Notes: generated by a model from the sequence alone, not told the origin. DNA of 64,000 bases from JANQEU01 sp965228045 (GCA_965228045.1 OZ245789.1:124001-188000), one strand, 5' to 3'. Counted from the stretch's first letter, positions 41,938 to 51,065 are shown. A program made the numbers and translations.

Positions 41938-42957
41938 ATGGAATCAATAAAGTCCTTTCTCCCTAAATTAGATAATCCACAAAAAATCGTGATCACAACT
42001 CATCCTAATCCGGATGCAGATGCATTGGGATCATCATTGGGTTTGTACCACTATTTGCATGGGAGAGGACATGAAGTGTCCGTAATTACGCCAACTGATT
42101 ACCCTGACTTTCTTTTCTGGATGCCCGGAAATGAAACGGTGATCGCTTATTGCGAAGAAAAAAAACAGGAAGTCCTTGAAATCATCGGGAAATGTGACAT
42201 CATCTTCTGCCTGGATTTCTCCAACCTGTCCAGGTTGAAGGACATGGAATCAATGATCAGAGAAAGCGACGCCACTAAAGTGCTCATAGATCATCATCGG
42301 GATCCGGAAGACTTCGCTGATTACCAATTGTGGAGCACTGAGGCATCAGCTACGGCTGAATTGATTTTTGATTTCATTGACATGATCGGTGATAAAAGTA
42401 AGATCACTGAAGATATTTCCAATTGCCTTTACGCTGGAATTCTGACGGATACTGGTTCATTTAAGCATCCTTCAACAACGGCTAAAGTTCATCGGATCGT
42501 GGCAGAATTAATCGAATTGAAAGCCGATGTCAACAAAGTAAACCGTGCCATATATGACACGAACTCCCTGGATAGGTTAAGATTTATCGGCTACGCCCTT
42601 TTGAAGAAGCTTGTGGTCAAAAAGGACCTGAATATTGCCTACTTCGTGATCGACCTTGAGGATCGGAAGAGATTCAGCCTAAAAAGTGGTGATACGGAAG
42701 GGCTTGTGAACTATGCTCTATCCATTTTTGGCATAGTGATGGCCACCATCATCATCGAAAGAGAAGACGAGGTCAAGATGTCGTTTAGGTCTGTTGGAGA
42801 TTATGCAGTAAACTTATTCGCCAGTGACCATTTTGAAGGTGGCGGGCATAAAAATGCATCAGGTGGAGTATCAAAATTGAGCCTCAATGAAACAATCGAA
42901 AAATTCGAAGGCTTACTTCCAAGTTTCAAAAAAGACTATTATAAAATACAAACATGA
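41938..42957 (+). CDS. nrnA: DHH-family phosphoesterase, NrnA-like (oligoribonuclease/pAp phosphatase)
   Basis: 339 residues. DHH domain with the metal motifs THPNPDADALGSSLG (about 20-34), LDFSNLSRL, and VLIDHHRDPEDF containing the DHH signature; a C-terminal DHHA1 domain ends in FEGGGHKNASGG (about 302-313). Degrades nanoRNA and the sulfur-assimilation by-product pAp. The ATG at 41938 gives MESIKSFLPKLDNP, a normal start; the upstream TTG adds unsupported residues. First of an overlapping gene run with two FKBP lipoproteins, rdgB and udk. Confidence 0.92.
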   Translation: MESIKSFLPKLDNPQKIVITTHPNPDADALGSSLGLYHYLHGRGHEVSVITPTDYPDFLFWMPGNETVIAYCEEKKQEVLEIIGKCDIIFCLDFSNLSRLKDMESMIRESDATKVLIDHHRDPEDFADYQLWSTEASATAELIFDFIDMIGDKSKITEDISNCLYAGILTDTGSFKHPSTTAKVHRIVAELIELKADVNKVNRAIYDTNSLDRLRFIGYALLKKLVVKKDLNIAYFVIDLEDRKRFSLKSGDTEGLVNYALSIFGIVMATIIIEREDEVKMSFRSVGDYAVNLFASDHFEGGGHKNASGGVSKLSLNETIEKFEGLLPSFKKDYYKIQT

Positions 42958-43781
42958 AGAAATTAATTATAGCCCTTACGGTATTGGGTGTGATCGGATG
43001 TAGTGACCAGGGTAGTGATGGTATGACTTACTATAAAGAAGGAGAGGAGTCTCTGGTTTATGGTGAAGTCCTTCTGCTGTGGGCTCAATACGAAGTGGAT
43101 GGAAAGAAAATGTTTCCTGAAAATCCTGAATATCCAATGGCGATGCTTTATGACAGCGCCACCGTGGAAGAGAATGGAGTAATCCAGGGTGTCATTAATA
43201 AAATGAAAATTGGAGACAGCATTTCTACCAACATTTCGGCCAAGGACCTTTGGGAAAATAGCTTTAAACAACCACTTCCTGACAGCATCGGCCAGGAAGC
43301 AATGGTGAAGGTTGATCTTAGCATCATTGATCAAATGACGAGGGAAGAATACCAGTCCTATATTTCGGATCTTGAGGCAAGAAGAAATGCAGATGTCCTG
43401 GCGGCAGAGCAGGAAAAGCTTGATAATTATGTAGCTGCAAATGAGCTTGACCTGACTACTACAGAATCCGGTTTGAGGTATGTGATCCACGAGGAAGGTA
43501 CAGGTCCGACTCCTGAATTTAACCAGCTTGTAAATGTGAAGTATCGTGGAACGACACTAGATGGTAACGAATTTGATGCCGGTACGTATGAATTCCCAAT
43601 AGGAAATGGTGTTGTAATTCAGGGGTGGGATGAAGGCATTGGCTACCTGAATGAAGGTGCTAAGGCCACACTATATATCCCAAGTAATCTGGGATATGGA
43701 AGCAGAGGCAGTGGTGGAGCAATTCCTCCTTTTTCAACACTAATTTTTGAAGTGGAATTATTATCGATAAAATCCAGATAA
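42954..43781 (+). CDS. FKBP-type peptidyl-prolyl cis-trans isomerase, lipoprotein
   Basis: 275 residues with lipobox VIGC (Cys16). The C-terminal FKBP domain (about 180-275) shows VNVKYRGTTLDGNEFDAG, VIQGWDEGIGYLNEGAKATLYIPSNLGYGSRGSGGAIPPFSTLIFEVELL, which are the standard FKBP active-site motifs. The N-terminal part (residues 20-150) also has FKBP-like strands (GVINKMKIGDSISTNISAKDLWENSF) as in the Bacteroidota two-domain form. It assists protein folding in the envelope. ATGA overlap with nrnA, one-base overlap with the next gene. Confidence 0.92.
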   Translation: MKKLIIALTVLGVIGCSDQGSDGMTYYKEGEESLVYGEVLLLWAQYEVDGKKMFPENPEYPMAMLYDSATVEENGVIQGVINKMKIGDSISTNISAKDLWENSFKQPLPDSIGQEAMVKVDLSIIDQMTREEYQSYISDLEARRNADVLAAEQEKLDNYVAANELDLTTTESGLRYVIHEEGTGPTPEFNQLVNVKYRGTTLDGNEFDAGTYEFPIGNGVVIQGWDEGIGYLNEGAKATLYIPSNLGYGSRGSGGAIPPFSTLIFEVELLSIKSR

Positions 43782-44377
43782 TGAGAAAAATTGTTGCCCT
43801 TTCCGCGCTACTTGCCTTGATGGTCGGTTGCGGTGAGTTGGAATTTGAGGATAGATTTGATTTTGCTGAGCAAAGGGCCACAGACCTGGCAGTTATAGAG
43901 GCTTATCTCAATGAGAAGGGGCTGGGGGAACCAGACACTACAGAATCCGGCGCACGATACGTCATTGTAGACGAAGGAGAAGGTGATCCAATCAACTTTG
44001 GTGACATAGTTGGTATAAATTATATCGGAGCAGCCACAACCGGAAGAGTATTTGATACCTCTATACCGGAAGTAGCAGACACAGCCTTCACCAATACAGT
44101 TGACTTTTTTCTCCAACCCCAATTTTTTACCTATACTGAATCCGGATGGACCCTTAGGGAGATATTTCGAATAACAAGCCAATTTTCAACCGTCGGAAAT
44201 TTTGCCGGTTACGGGTTGAGCGAGGCGATGACAGAAGCTCTGGTGAAAATGAAAACCGGAGGCAAGCTTGTAGTCTTACTACCTTCTGATCAGGCCTTTG
44301 AGTCAACGGCCACCTCCTTTTTCCCTGCTTATTCCGTCCTTGTCTATGAGATTTATCCGGTCGAGATTTTGAGATGA
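43781..44377 (+). CDS. FKBP-like lipoprotein, degenerate
   Basis: 198 residues with lipobox MVGC (Cys17). The second half resembles an FKBP fold: INFGDIVGINYIGAATTGRVFDTS at the start and LVKMKTGGKLVVLLPSDQAF...PAYSVLVYEIYPVEI at the end. However, the YGSRGSGGAIPP loop that shapes the active site in the preceding gene is replaced, so isomerase activity is doubtful. It may act as a chaperone or binding partner. It arose perhaps by duplication of the neighbouring FKBP gene; the two share the DTTESGxRYVI segment before the domain. Confidence 0.82.
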   Translation: MRKIVALSALLALMVGCGELEFEDRFDFAEQRATDLAVIEAYLNEKGLGEPDTTESGARYVIVDEGEGDPINFGDIVGINYIGAATTGRVFDTSIPEVADTAFTNTVDFFLQPQFFTYTESGWTLREIFRITSQFSTVGNFAGYGLSEAMTEALVKMKTGGKLVVLLPSDQAFESTATSFFPAYSVLVYEIYPVEILR

Positions 44378-44955
44378 CTTTGGTATTTGCGACTCACAAC
44401 GAGCACAAAGCAAAGGAGATCGCACAGCTTTTGCCAGCAGGCTATGATCTACAAACTTTAAAAGACCATGGCTTCAACGAGGAAATCGAAGAAAACAGCT
44501 CAACGATAGAAGGCAATGCATCCATCAAATCCCAGTACCTATGGGATCGCCTTGGTAAACCATGTTTTGCTGACGATACGGGCCTGATGATTGACGCTTT
44601 GGGTGGAGAACCGGGAGTATTCAGTGCCCGGTATGCAGGACCGGAAAAAAGTGCTGAAGATAATATGGAACTGGTTTTACGCAAGATGAAAGGTGAGACC
44701 AATCGTAAAGCTTTCTTTAAAACCGTCATCAGCTACTTTGACGCTCGGGGCATAGAACATCGGTTCGAGGGAGTAATAAATGGTACAATATTGGAAGATA
44801 GGTCAGGTACCGAAGGTTTTGGGTATGATCCGATTTTCCTTCCGGATGGCTATGCGCAGACTTTTGCAGAGATGAGAATGCAAACAAAAAATGAAATTTC
44901 CCATCGGGCCCTGGCCTTCAAAAAGTTTATTAAATTCCTGGAAGGTGAAGGCTAA
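44374..44955 (+). CDS. rdgB: Non-canonical purine NTP pyrophosphatase (RdgB/HAM1)
   Basis: 193 residues. Hydrolyses ITP, XTP and dITP to monophosphates, keeping them out of nucleic acids. Motifs: the opening LVFATHNEHKAKEI, ENSSTIEGNASIKSQYLWD, FADDTGLMIDALGGEPGVFSARYAG with the catalytic aspartate, and EGFGYDPIFLPDGYAQTFAEM near the C-terminus. ATGA overlap with the FKBP-like gene. The udk start lies inside its end. Confidence 0.96.
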   Translation: MTLVFATHNEHKAKEIAQLLPAGYDLQTLKDHGFNEEIEENSSTIEGNASIKSQYLWDRLGKPCFADDTGLMIDALGGEPGVFSARYAGPEKSAEDNMELVLRKMKGETNRKAFFKTVISYFDARGIEHRFEGVINGTILEDRSGTEGFGYDPIFLPDGYAQTFAEMRMQTKNEISHRALAFKKFIKFLEGEG

Positions 44956-45574
44956 ATACATCATTGGGGTGACCGGAGGCAGCGGTTCCGGTAAAACACA
45001 TTTTCTGAACAGGTTAATAGAAGCGCTTCCAAAAAAGGACATAACTCTTTTTTCGATGGACAATTATTACAAACCCATTGAAAAGCAGGTAAAGGATGAA
45101 AATGGGATCGAAAATTTTGACCTGCCGGAGTCTCTTGATAGAGAAAGGTTTCATTGCGATTTAAAGAAATTGATTGAGGGAGAAACGTTGGAAATCAAGG
45201 AATATACCTTTAACCATAGCGACATCATGCCACGTAATCTTACCATCAAGTCTGCACCCATCCTCGTGGTCGAAGGCCTCTTCACCTTCTATTTTGAAGA
45301 AATTAATGATCTGCTTAACCTTAGAATCTATGTGGATACTCCTGATTATCTTATGCTAAAGAGGAGAATTCTGAGAGATGCCAACGAGCGTGGGTATGAC
45401 TTGAATGATGTGCTTTACAGGTACGAGGAGCATGTCACACCGACATTTAAGAAATTTGTCCTCCCAACAAAAGATGACGCCGATCTGATTATTCCGAATC
45501 ATCAAAATTTCAACACAGCTCTGGAGGTTATTGTCGGTTATGTTCAAAGAATATTAGAACAACCAAACACCTGA
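44945..45574 (+). CDS. udk: Uridine kinase
   Basis: 209 residues from a GTG at 44945, which sits just before the P-loop with an 11-base overlap into rdgB. A longer form starting at 44891 has no similarity at its N-terminus. P-loop GVTGGSGSGKTHFLN, phosphate-acceptor region FSMDNYYKPIE, a glutamate in PILVVEGLFTFYFEE, and RRILRDANERGY with the lid arginines. Phosphorylates uridine and cytidine in pyrimidine salvage. Last gene of the nrnA-fkbp-fkbp-rdgB-udk run. Confidence 0.93.
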   Translation: MKAKYIIGVTGGSGSGKTHFLNRLIEALPKKDITLFSMDNYYKPIEKQVKDENGIENFDLPESLDRERFHCDLKKLIEGETLEIKEYTFNHSDIMPRNLTIKSAPILVVEGLFTFYFEEINDLLNLRIYVDTPDYLMLKRRILRDANERGYDLNDVLYRYEEHVTPTFKKFVLPTKDDADLIIPNHQNFNTALEVIVGYVQRILEQPNT

Positions 45575-45590
45575 TCTAGAGGGATTTCCT

Positions 45591-45598
45591 TACATTTG
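45591..45598 (+). promoter_or_regulatory. Candidate -7 box of the 45608 gene
   Basis: TACATTTG, a full match to TAnnTTTG, nine bases before the ATG at 45608. A near-leaderless transcript is implied. No clear -33 TTG. Confidence 0.4.
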
Positions 45599-45607
45599 TG
45601 GCCCGTT

Positions 45608-45955
45608 ATGAAACGATCGGTTGACATACTGCTGAGATCGCTTGCCTTTGGGCTGATTTTCTCCATTGGACTTTTGTCTTTGGAAGATCACACCTCAAGG
45701 GGCGAGCATTCTGATTCATATCAGGCGGAAACCGAAAAATCAGAACAGAAGGATGGTGATACAAAGCTTATTGTCACACCTGCCATTCCAGTTTCCTTTG
45801 GTATAGACATCCAGTTTCAAAGCTATCTGCTGTACAAAATGGTACAGCAACTGGAAAATTTCTCAGCTATTCCGGTTATCAAGCAGGTATTTGTCAGTCA
45901 ATCAAAAAATTCGCTGGTTCTATTTAGAAGAATCATTTCTCCGAATGCCCCATAG
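45608..45955 (+). CDS. Hypothetical protein with N-terminal membrane anchor
   Basis: 115 residues from the ATG at 45608, preferred because a -7 box lies directly before it. One hydrophobic N-terminal helix (about 8-24, LLRSLAFGLIFSIGLLSL) and then a charged, mostly polar stretch (EDHTSRGEHSDSYQAETEKSEQ) and a short C-terminal part with IPVSFGIDIQFQ. Not a recognised family. It lies 34 bases after udk and 68 bases before secDF, and is possibly cotranscribed with secDF. It could be a small envelope protein; no function can be assigned. Confidence 0.5.
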   Translation: MKRSVDILLRSLAFGLIFSIGLLSLEDHTSRGEHSDSYQAETEKSEQKDGDTKLIVTPAIPVSFGIDIQFQSYLLYKMVQQLENFSAIPVIKQVFVSQSKNSLVLFRRIISPNAP

Positions 45956-46023
45956 GGTCTGAGCTAACGTCAACCCATCAACCAGCTTTCAAACTTTTTA
46001 CTAAAACAAGCATTTAACATAAA

Positions 46024-49000
46024 ATGAAAAATAAAGGATTTGTGGTCCTATTGACCATAGTCATCTCTCTTCTATGTATTTACTACCTGTCATTCACATT
46101 TATTTCCAGGGATATACAGAGAGATGCCACAGTTTCAGCAACAGATGCTGCAAACAATATTGATTTCCGGGAAAGACAACGATATCTCGATTCTGTTTGG
46201 AGCGAGCCAGTATACAATTTCCTGGGACTTTCTTACACTTACCAGGACATTAAAGAAACAGAATTGAACCTGGGACTCGATCTACAGGGTGGCATGCACG
46301 TTACCCTGGAGGTTTCTCCGGTGGATATTCTCAAAGGAATAAGTGGAGACAACCAGGATCCTGATTTTCTGGAAGCATTGCGACAGGCCAAGGAAAATAT
46401 TAGAGGTACCCAGTTGGATTATGTAAGTGAATTTTACAGGGTTTTTCAGGAAATAGCCCCTGATAAATCCCTGGCTTACATTTTCTCCAATGCATCCAAC
46501 CGAGGACGTATCAGCCTAAGCAGCACGGACGAGGAAGTCCTTACCATTATCAATGAAGAGGTTGATGGAGCGATCGATCGGTCATTTAATATTTTAAGAA
46601 CACGTATCGACAGGTTCGGTACATCTCAGCCAAACATTCAGCAGCTTCAACAAACTGGCAGAATCCAAATCGAGCTCCCTGGTGTGGATAATCCTGAAAG
46701 GGTTCGTAAACTTCTTCAAGGAGTAGCCAAGCTGGAATTCTGGGAAGTGCATGAGATGAATGAAATATTTGATGTGCTTCAGTCGATTAACAACCAGGCT
46801 TACAAAGTCCTGGGAAATACATCAGGTTCTGGGCAAGAGCAAGGCAGTGAACCGGCTACCGAGCAGTCGCTGGATAACCTATCCGATATACTGACTGCTG
46901 ACGAGGACTCTTCCTCGCTTACTCAGGATTTATTGGAGGGTAACCTTCCCTCAGAATCTGACGTTGCTGAAATTGAGGGGCAGGATCAGGATACGGCCGA
47001 TGAGATATTGGACTCACTGGATGAGCAATCTGTGCCACAAGTTTCTGACTTTTTCGCTTTGCTCAGATCCAACTACGGATTGATCTATGAAGTCTCTGAT
47101 ACTTCGAAAATCAACAGAATCCTTCAGTTGGAAAGTGTGAAATCACTGATTCCTTCTAATGTCAAGTTCGCATGGATGGTGAAACCAATGCAAACCGAAA
47201 GCATCACAGACGATACCGAGCTTTTGGAATTGTATCCTCTAAAAATGACCCGAAATCGTCGTGCTCCGTTGACTGGCGAAGTCATAGTGGATGCCAGACA
47301 AGATCTGGATGAAAGAGCGCGACCGGCCGTGGCCATGCAAATGAATGCCCAGGGAGCAAAAACCTGGAGAAGAATGACTGCCAATAATATTCAGCGGAGA
47401 ATTGCGATTGTCCTGGACGGCTTTGTTTATTCTGCTCCAGTTGTTCAGGGTGAAATCCCAAATGGTAACTCTTCGATCGCGGGAAACTTCACCATTGAAG
47501 AGGCGCAGGATCTGGCCAATATACTGAAGACCGGTGCTTTGCCAGCTCCGACGACCATAGTGGAGGATGTGGTAATCGGACCAACATTAGGACAGGTTGC
47601 CATCCAAAATGGAATGCAATCGATCATTGCAGGATTAATCATTGTGATCCTTTTTATGGTAGTTTACTATGCGAAAGGAGGGCTTATCGCCAATCTGGCG
47701 CTGTTTTTCAATATTTTCTTTATCCTTGGAATACTTGCGCAGTTAAGTGCATCCCTTACCTTACCCGGAGTAGCGGGTATCGTGTTGACAATTGGTATGT
47801 CCATTGATGCAAATGTTCTGATCTTCGAACGGATTAAGGAAGAGCTTAGAAATGGCGCAGGCCTGAAACAGGCAATTTCGTCAGGTTATAAAAAGGCATA
47901 TTGGTCCATCTTCGATGCGAATGCCACTACCCTGATCGTAGGTATTATCCTGTACACGTTGGGTCAGGGGCCTGTTAAAGGTTTTGCCATAACCCTGATG
48001 ATCGGTATTATCTGCTCGTTCTTCAGTGCGGTGTTTATTACAAGAGTGGTGGTGGAGTTCTTCTCGAAGAAAGGGGACAATGCAAAGATTTCTTTTGCCA
48101 ATGCCTTCTCCAGGAATGCCCTCACCAACCTCACGCTAAATTTCGTAGATCGACGAAAAATGGCCTACATCTTCAGTTCAGTATTCATTACAATTGGAGT
48201 AATTGCTTTGTTTACTAAGGGTCTGACACTGGGAGTAGACTTCCAGGGTGGACGAAGCTATGTGGTCACCTTCAACGAACCGGTAGTTCCTTCACAAATG
48301 AAAGTAGCCCTTGCCGAAAGCTTTGATAATTCCGGCACTGAAGTCAAGACTTTCGGAGCAAACAATGTAGTAAAGATTACAACAAATTACCTGATCGATG
48401 ATGAAACAGATGAGGCGGATCAAATCGTCAGAAATGCTTTAATTGCGGGACTTGAGGGTTTTACTGGTCAGCAATTCATTGCGAATGATGAAGCGGTCGA
48501 TGCCGAACATTTTACCATCTCCAGTAGCTCAAAAGTTGGAGCTACTATCGCGGATGACATCAAGAATTCCTCATATCAATCCGGAATCTTCGCGCTGATT
48601 TGCATATTCCTTTACATCGTATTGCGATTCAGGAAATGGCAATTTGGATTGGGTGCACTTGTCGCACTTTTTCATGATACGCTTTTCGTGCTTTCTGCAT
48701 TTGCAATAGCCAATGTCCTGGGAATAAGCTTCGAAGTAGACCAGGTATTTGTAGCGGCTATATTGACGATCATTGGTTACTCCATAAATGATACGGTGGT
48801 AGTTTTTGACAGGATAAGGGAGAACTTAGGAATAAAATCTGGTTCTGAGCTCAAAGCTGTATTCAACGAGTCACTGAATAACACCATAAGCCGAACACTG
48901 ATAACATCGTTAACCACTTTGATCGTTGTCATCATTTTGTTTCTTTTTGGTGGTGCAGTACTGAAGGGATTCTCATTTGCGCTTTTGATTGGGATAATTA

Positions 49001-49071
49001 TAGGTACTTATTCGTCCATCTTTATCGCCACTCCAATTGCACTTGATTTCAGTTTGAAAAAAGCGAAATAA
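46024..49071 (+). CDS. secDF: Protein translocase SecDF, fused
   Basis: 1015 residues; SecD and SecF are joined, as is usual in Bacteroidota. It uses the proton gradient to complete Sec-dependent export. An N-terminal transmembrane helix (about 5-25) is followed by the P1 domain with LGLDLQGGMHVTLEV, LLQGVAKLEFWEV and IQIELPGVDNPERV, five SecD helices with GIVLTIGMSIDANVLIFERIKEEL, and the SecF half with GVDFQGGRSYVV, VALFHDTLFVLSAF and IIGYSINDTVVVFDRIRENL. An acidic, serine-rich insertion (about 270-345) splits the P1 domain and looks disordered. A strong terminator follows. Confidence 0.97.
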   Translation: MKNKGFVVLLTIVISLLCIYYLSFTFISRDIQRDATVSATDAANNIDFRERQRYLDSVWSEPVYNFLGLSYTYQDIKETELNLGLDLQGGMHVTLEVSPVDILKGISGDNQDPDFLEALRQAKENIRGTQLDYVSEFYRVFQEIAPDKSLAYIFSNASNRGRISLSSTDEEVLTIINEEVDGAIDRSFNILRTRIDRFGTSQPNIQQLQQTGRIQIELPGVDNPERVRKLLQGVAKLEFWEVHEMNEIFDVLQSINNQAYKVLGNTSGSGQEQGSEPATEQSLDNLSDILTADEDSSSLTQDLLEGNLPSESDVAEIEGQDQDTADEILDSLDEQSVPQVSDFFALLRSNYGLIYEVSDTSKINRILQLESVKSLIPSNVKFAWMVKPMQTESITDDTELLELYPLKMTRNRRAPLTGEVIVDARQDLDERARPAVAMQMNAQGAKTWRRMTANNIQRRIAIVLDGFVYSAPVVQGEIPNGNSSIAGNFTIEEAQDLANILKTGALPAPTTIVEDVVIGPTLGQVAIQNGMQSIIAGLIIVILFMVVYYAKGGLIANLALFFNIFFILGILAQLSASLTLPGVAGIVLTIGMSIDANVLIFERIKEELRNGAGLKQAISSGYKKAYWSIFDANATTLIVGIILYTLGQGPVKGFAITLMIGIICSFFSAVFITRVVVEFFSKKGDNAKISFANAFSRNALTNLTLNFVDRRKMAYIFSSVFITIGVIALFTKGLTLGVDFQGGRSYVVTFNEPVVPSQMKVALAESFDNSGTEVKTFGANNVVKITTNYLIDDETDEADQIVRNALIAGLEGFTGQQFIANDEAVDAEHFTISSSSKVGATIADDIKNSSYQSGIFALICIFLYIVLRFRKWQFGLGALVALFHDTLFVLSAFAIANVLGISFEVDQVFVAAILTIIGYSINDTVVVFDRIRENLGIKSGSELKAVFNESLNNTISRTLITSLTTLIVVIILFLFGGAVLKGFSFALLIGIIIGTYSSIFIATPIALDFSLKKAK

Positions 49072-49092
49072 ATTTAATTTTAATTGATGTAA

Positions 49093-49126
49093 AGCCATTT
49101 CCGATCAAGCGGAAATGGCTTTTTTT
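49093..49126 (+). terminator. Rho-independent terminator of secDF
   Basis: Perfect 11-base arms AGCCATTTCCG (49093-49103) and CGGAAATGGCT (49110-49120), loop of six, followed by six T. One of the strongest terminators in the window, 21 bases after the stop codon. Confidence 0.9.
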
Positions 49127-49173
49127 GTACTGTTCGTTGAATTTTTGATTAATTTTATCAAACTTCTATCGGA

Positions 49174-49935
49174 ATGAACGAGGATAATCCGAGGCATTTT
49201 TTTCTGAGCTTAGTCATCGTTGGCGGTACAATTTTGTTCATGTCAATGCTCAAAAACGTATTCGGCATAGACTCCTACGATGACAATTACACTCCGCCAA
49301 ATGAAGCATACGTGGAACATGGAGGAGATACTCACGGTGAATCTTCAAATTCAAACGAAAATGAAATAAATCTACACGAAGCCCAGCCTGATTCAGATCA
49401 GCACAGTGAGTCATTACCAATGGACAATTCAGACTCGCTAGAAAAAACATCAGAGGAAGTTCCGGAATCCAATAATTTACAAAAAGAAGATGAAGAGACA
49501 CTGCCGGACGAGTCTGTCGCTTCTTACTTTAATACTTTACGATCCGATTACCTGAAAGAATTTGAATCCCTCCCATCGGGTAATAGCCGAACCGATATTG
49601 TGGTAAGATATTATCATCATACTCCGGACAATGACAATATAAACGCACTTAAAAATCTTCGTTTGTACATACATGAGAGGACTCCGGATGACTCTCTGGA
49701 AGGTTATCAATCGAATTCTATTTACTACGGTGACAGTGTGAGAACTGAAGACATTCAGCTGATCACCTATACCCTTTTGCAAAATGGTTTTGAGGTGAAG
49801 CAGATCATTCCATCAAAATTTCATGATAGTTGGAAAGCCCGATCCGTAGAAATTGGTACTGATGTGGAAGTTCAGGACAAACCGACTCTTTCGGCTAAGG
49901 ACATAATGGAATTCAGAAATACCTTTCTGGAATAA
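49174..49935 (+). CDS. Membrane-anchored protein with acidic linker, unknown
   Basis: 253 residues. One N-terminal transmembrane helix (about 10-28), a long acidic and serine-rich low-complexity linker (about 35-120, SNSNENEINLHEAQPDSDQ, DEETLPDESV), and a folded C-terminal domain of about 115 residues (DIVVRYYHHTPDNDNINALKNLRLYIHERTPDDSL; FEVKQIIPS). The fold of the last part is not recognised by eye. Probably anchored in the inner membrane with the C-terminal domain in the periplasm. The neighbours, secDF and mazG, do not indicate a role. It has no clear partner gene. Confidence 0.65.
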   Translation: MNEDNPRHFFLSLVIVGGTILFMSMLKNVFGIDSYDDNYTPPNEAYVEHGGDTHGESSNSNENEINLHEAQPDSDQHSESLPMDNSDSLEKTSEEVPESNNLQKEDEETLPDESVASYFNTLRSDYLKEFESLPSGNSRTDIVVRYYHHTPDNDNINALKNLRLYIHERTPDDSLEGYQSNSIYYGDSVRTEDIQLITYTLLQNGFEVKQIIPSKFHDSWKARSVEIGTDVEVQDKPTLSAKDIMEFRNTFLE

Positions 49936-49939
49936 CTAT

Positions 49940-50167
49940 TTAGAATTTCTGGAGGACTTTGTTGACCTCAGAGTCAGGGTTAGCACAGGAATCACCAGAT
50001 TGTACAGTCTTGCCACAATAACCACAGGTGGTACCTTCTTTGTTTAGATATGGATTCTGTGAAGCGCAGGTACCTTTAAACTCCCCATTCTTTAAAAACA
50101 GGAGTCTAACAGACATTCCTATGAAAAATAACGCGACAAGTCCGATCGCAAGTAGAACAGTAGTCAT
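49940..50167 (-). CDS. Small membrane or secreted protein with cysteines
   Basis: 75 residues. A hydrophobic N-terminal helix (about 4-24, LLAIGLVALFFIGMSVRLLFL) and a small C-terminal part with four to five cysteines (C34, C48, C51, C61) that could bind metal or form disulfides. It matches a small, conserved, uncharacterised Bacteroidota membrane protein by general appearance. A -7 box TAAATTTG lies 15 bases upstream of its start. Convergent with the acidic-linker gene. Confidence 0.7.
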   Translation of the reverse strand: MTTVLLAIGLVALFFIGMSVRLLFLKNGEFKGTCASQNPYLNKEGTTCGYCGKTVQSGDSCANPDSEVNKVLQKF

Positions 50168-50181
50168 AAAGGTGCTTTTTG

Positions 50182-50189
50182 CAAATTTA
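50182..50189 (-). promoter_or_regulatory. Candidate -7 box of the 49940 gene
   Basis: The minus strand reads TAAATTTG, a full match to TAnnTTTG, ending 15 bases before the start codon. The -33 part is unclear. Confidence 0.4.
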
Positions 50190-50251
50190 AAAAATTCACG
50201 TGGTTAACTTTACCACTTCTTATTTAAACCAATCCAATTGCAAATTAATTC

Positions 50252-51064
50252 ATGCCGAAAGAGATCATTTCCACACCTGATTCAAGAAGAAAGGAAAAAC
50301 TAAACGCCTTTGATCGTCTATTGACAATCATGGATGAGCTTCGGGAAAATTGTCCCTGGGACAAAAAACAAACTATGGAGTCCCTCCGGCATCTAACCAT
50401 TGAGGAGACCTATGAGTTAAGCGATGCTATTCTGGAGGGGGATCCGGATGAAGTGAAGAAAGAATTGGGGGACCTGATGCTTCATTTGGTTTTCTACGCC
50501 CGGATCGGGGATGAGAAAGGAGATTTTGATGTAGCCGCAGTGTTGAATCAGGTTTGTGATAAACTCATTAGGAGACATCCCCATATCTACGGAGACCTGG
50601 ATGTGACCAACGAGGAACAGGTGAAAGAGAATTGGGAAAAAATAAAACTGAAGGAAAAGGGTACCAAATCGGTCCTGCAAGGCGTACCTCAGTCACTTCC
50701 CTCGCTGGTAAAGGCTATGAGAATACAGGAAAAAGCAAAAGGAGTAGGATTTGATTGGGAAAATAAGGACCAGGTATGGGAAAAGGTAGAGGAAGAAATG
50801 GGCGAATTTCATTCGGAAGTAAATAGCAAGGAGACAGATAAAACTAAAACTCAGGACGAATTTGGGGATCTGCTATTTTCACTTATCAACTACGCCCGAT
50901 TCCTGGATATAAATCCGGAAGAAGCACTCGAAAGAACGAATAAAAAATTCATTAAGAGATTTCAATTTCTAGAGACTGCGTCAAAAAATGACGGCTTAAA
51001 TCTTCATGAAATGAGTCTGGAGCAGATGGATCACTATTGGGAAAGGGCTAAATCGGAGTCCTGA
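50252..51064 (+). CDS. mazG: Nucleoside triphosphate pyrophosphohydrolase MazG
   Basis: 270 residues with two MazG domains. The first shows ENCPWDKKQTMESLRHLTIEETYELSDAILEGD and EELGDLMLHLVFYARI-type residues; the second has EEEMGEFHSEVNSKE and DEFGDLLFSLINYARF, where the EExxE and ExxD pairs bind magnesium. It hydrolyses NTPs, including oxidised ones, to monophosphates, and can lower ppGpp in stress. The start ATG at 50252 begins MPKEIISTPDSRRKEKL. Ends one base before the convergent pyrC stop. Confidence 0.95.
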   Translation: MPKEIISTPDSRRKEKLNAFDRLLTIMDELRENCPWDKKQTMESLRHLTIEETYELSDAILEGDPDEVKKELGDLMLHLVFYARIGDEKGDFDVAAVLNQVCDKLIRRHPHIYGDLDVTNEEQVKENWEKIKLKEKGTKSVLQGVPQSLPSLVKAMRIQEKAKGVGFDWENKDQVWEKVEEEMGEFHSEVNSKETDKTKTQDEFGDLLFSLINYARFLDINPEEALERTNKKFIKRFQFLETASKNDGLNLHEMSLEQMDHYWERAKSES

Positions 51065-51065
51065 T

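Noticed and set aside
50200..50216. Palindrome GTGGTTAACTTTACCAC between mazG and the small membrane gene
   Set aside because: The arms match imperfectly and it stands alone; no protein or function could be linked to it.
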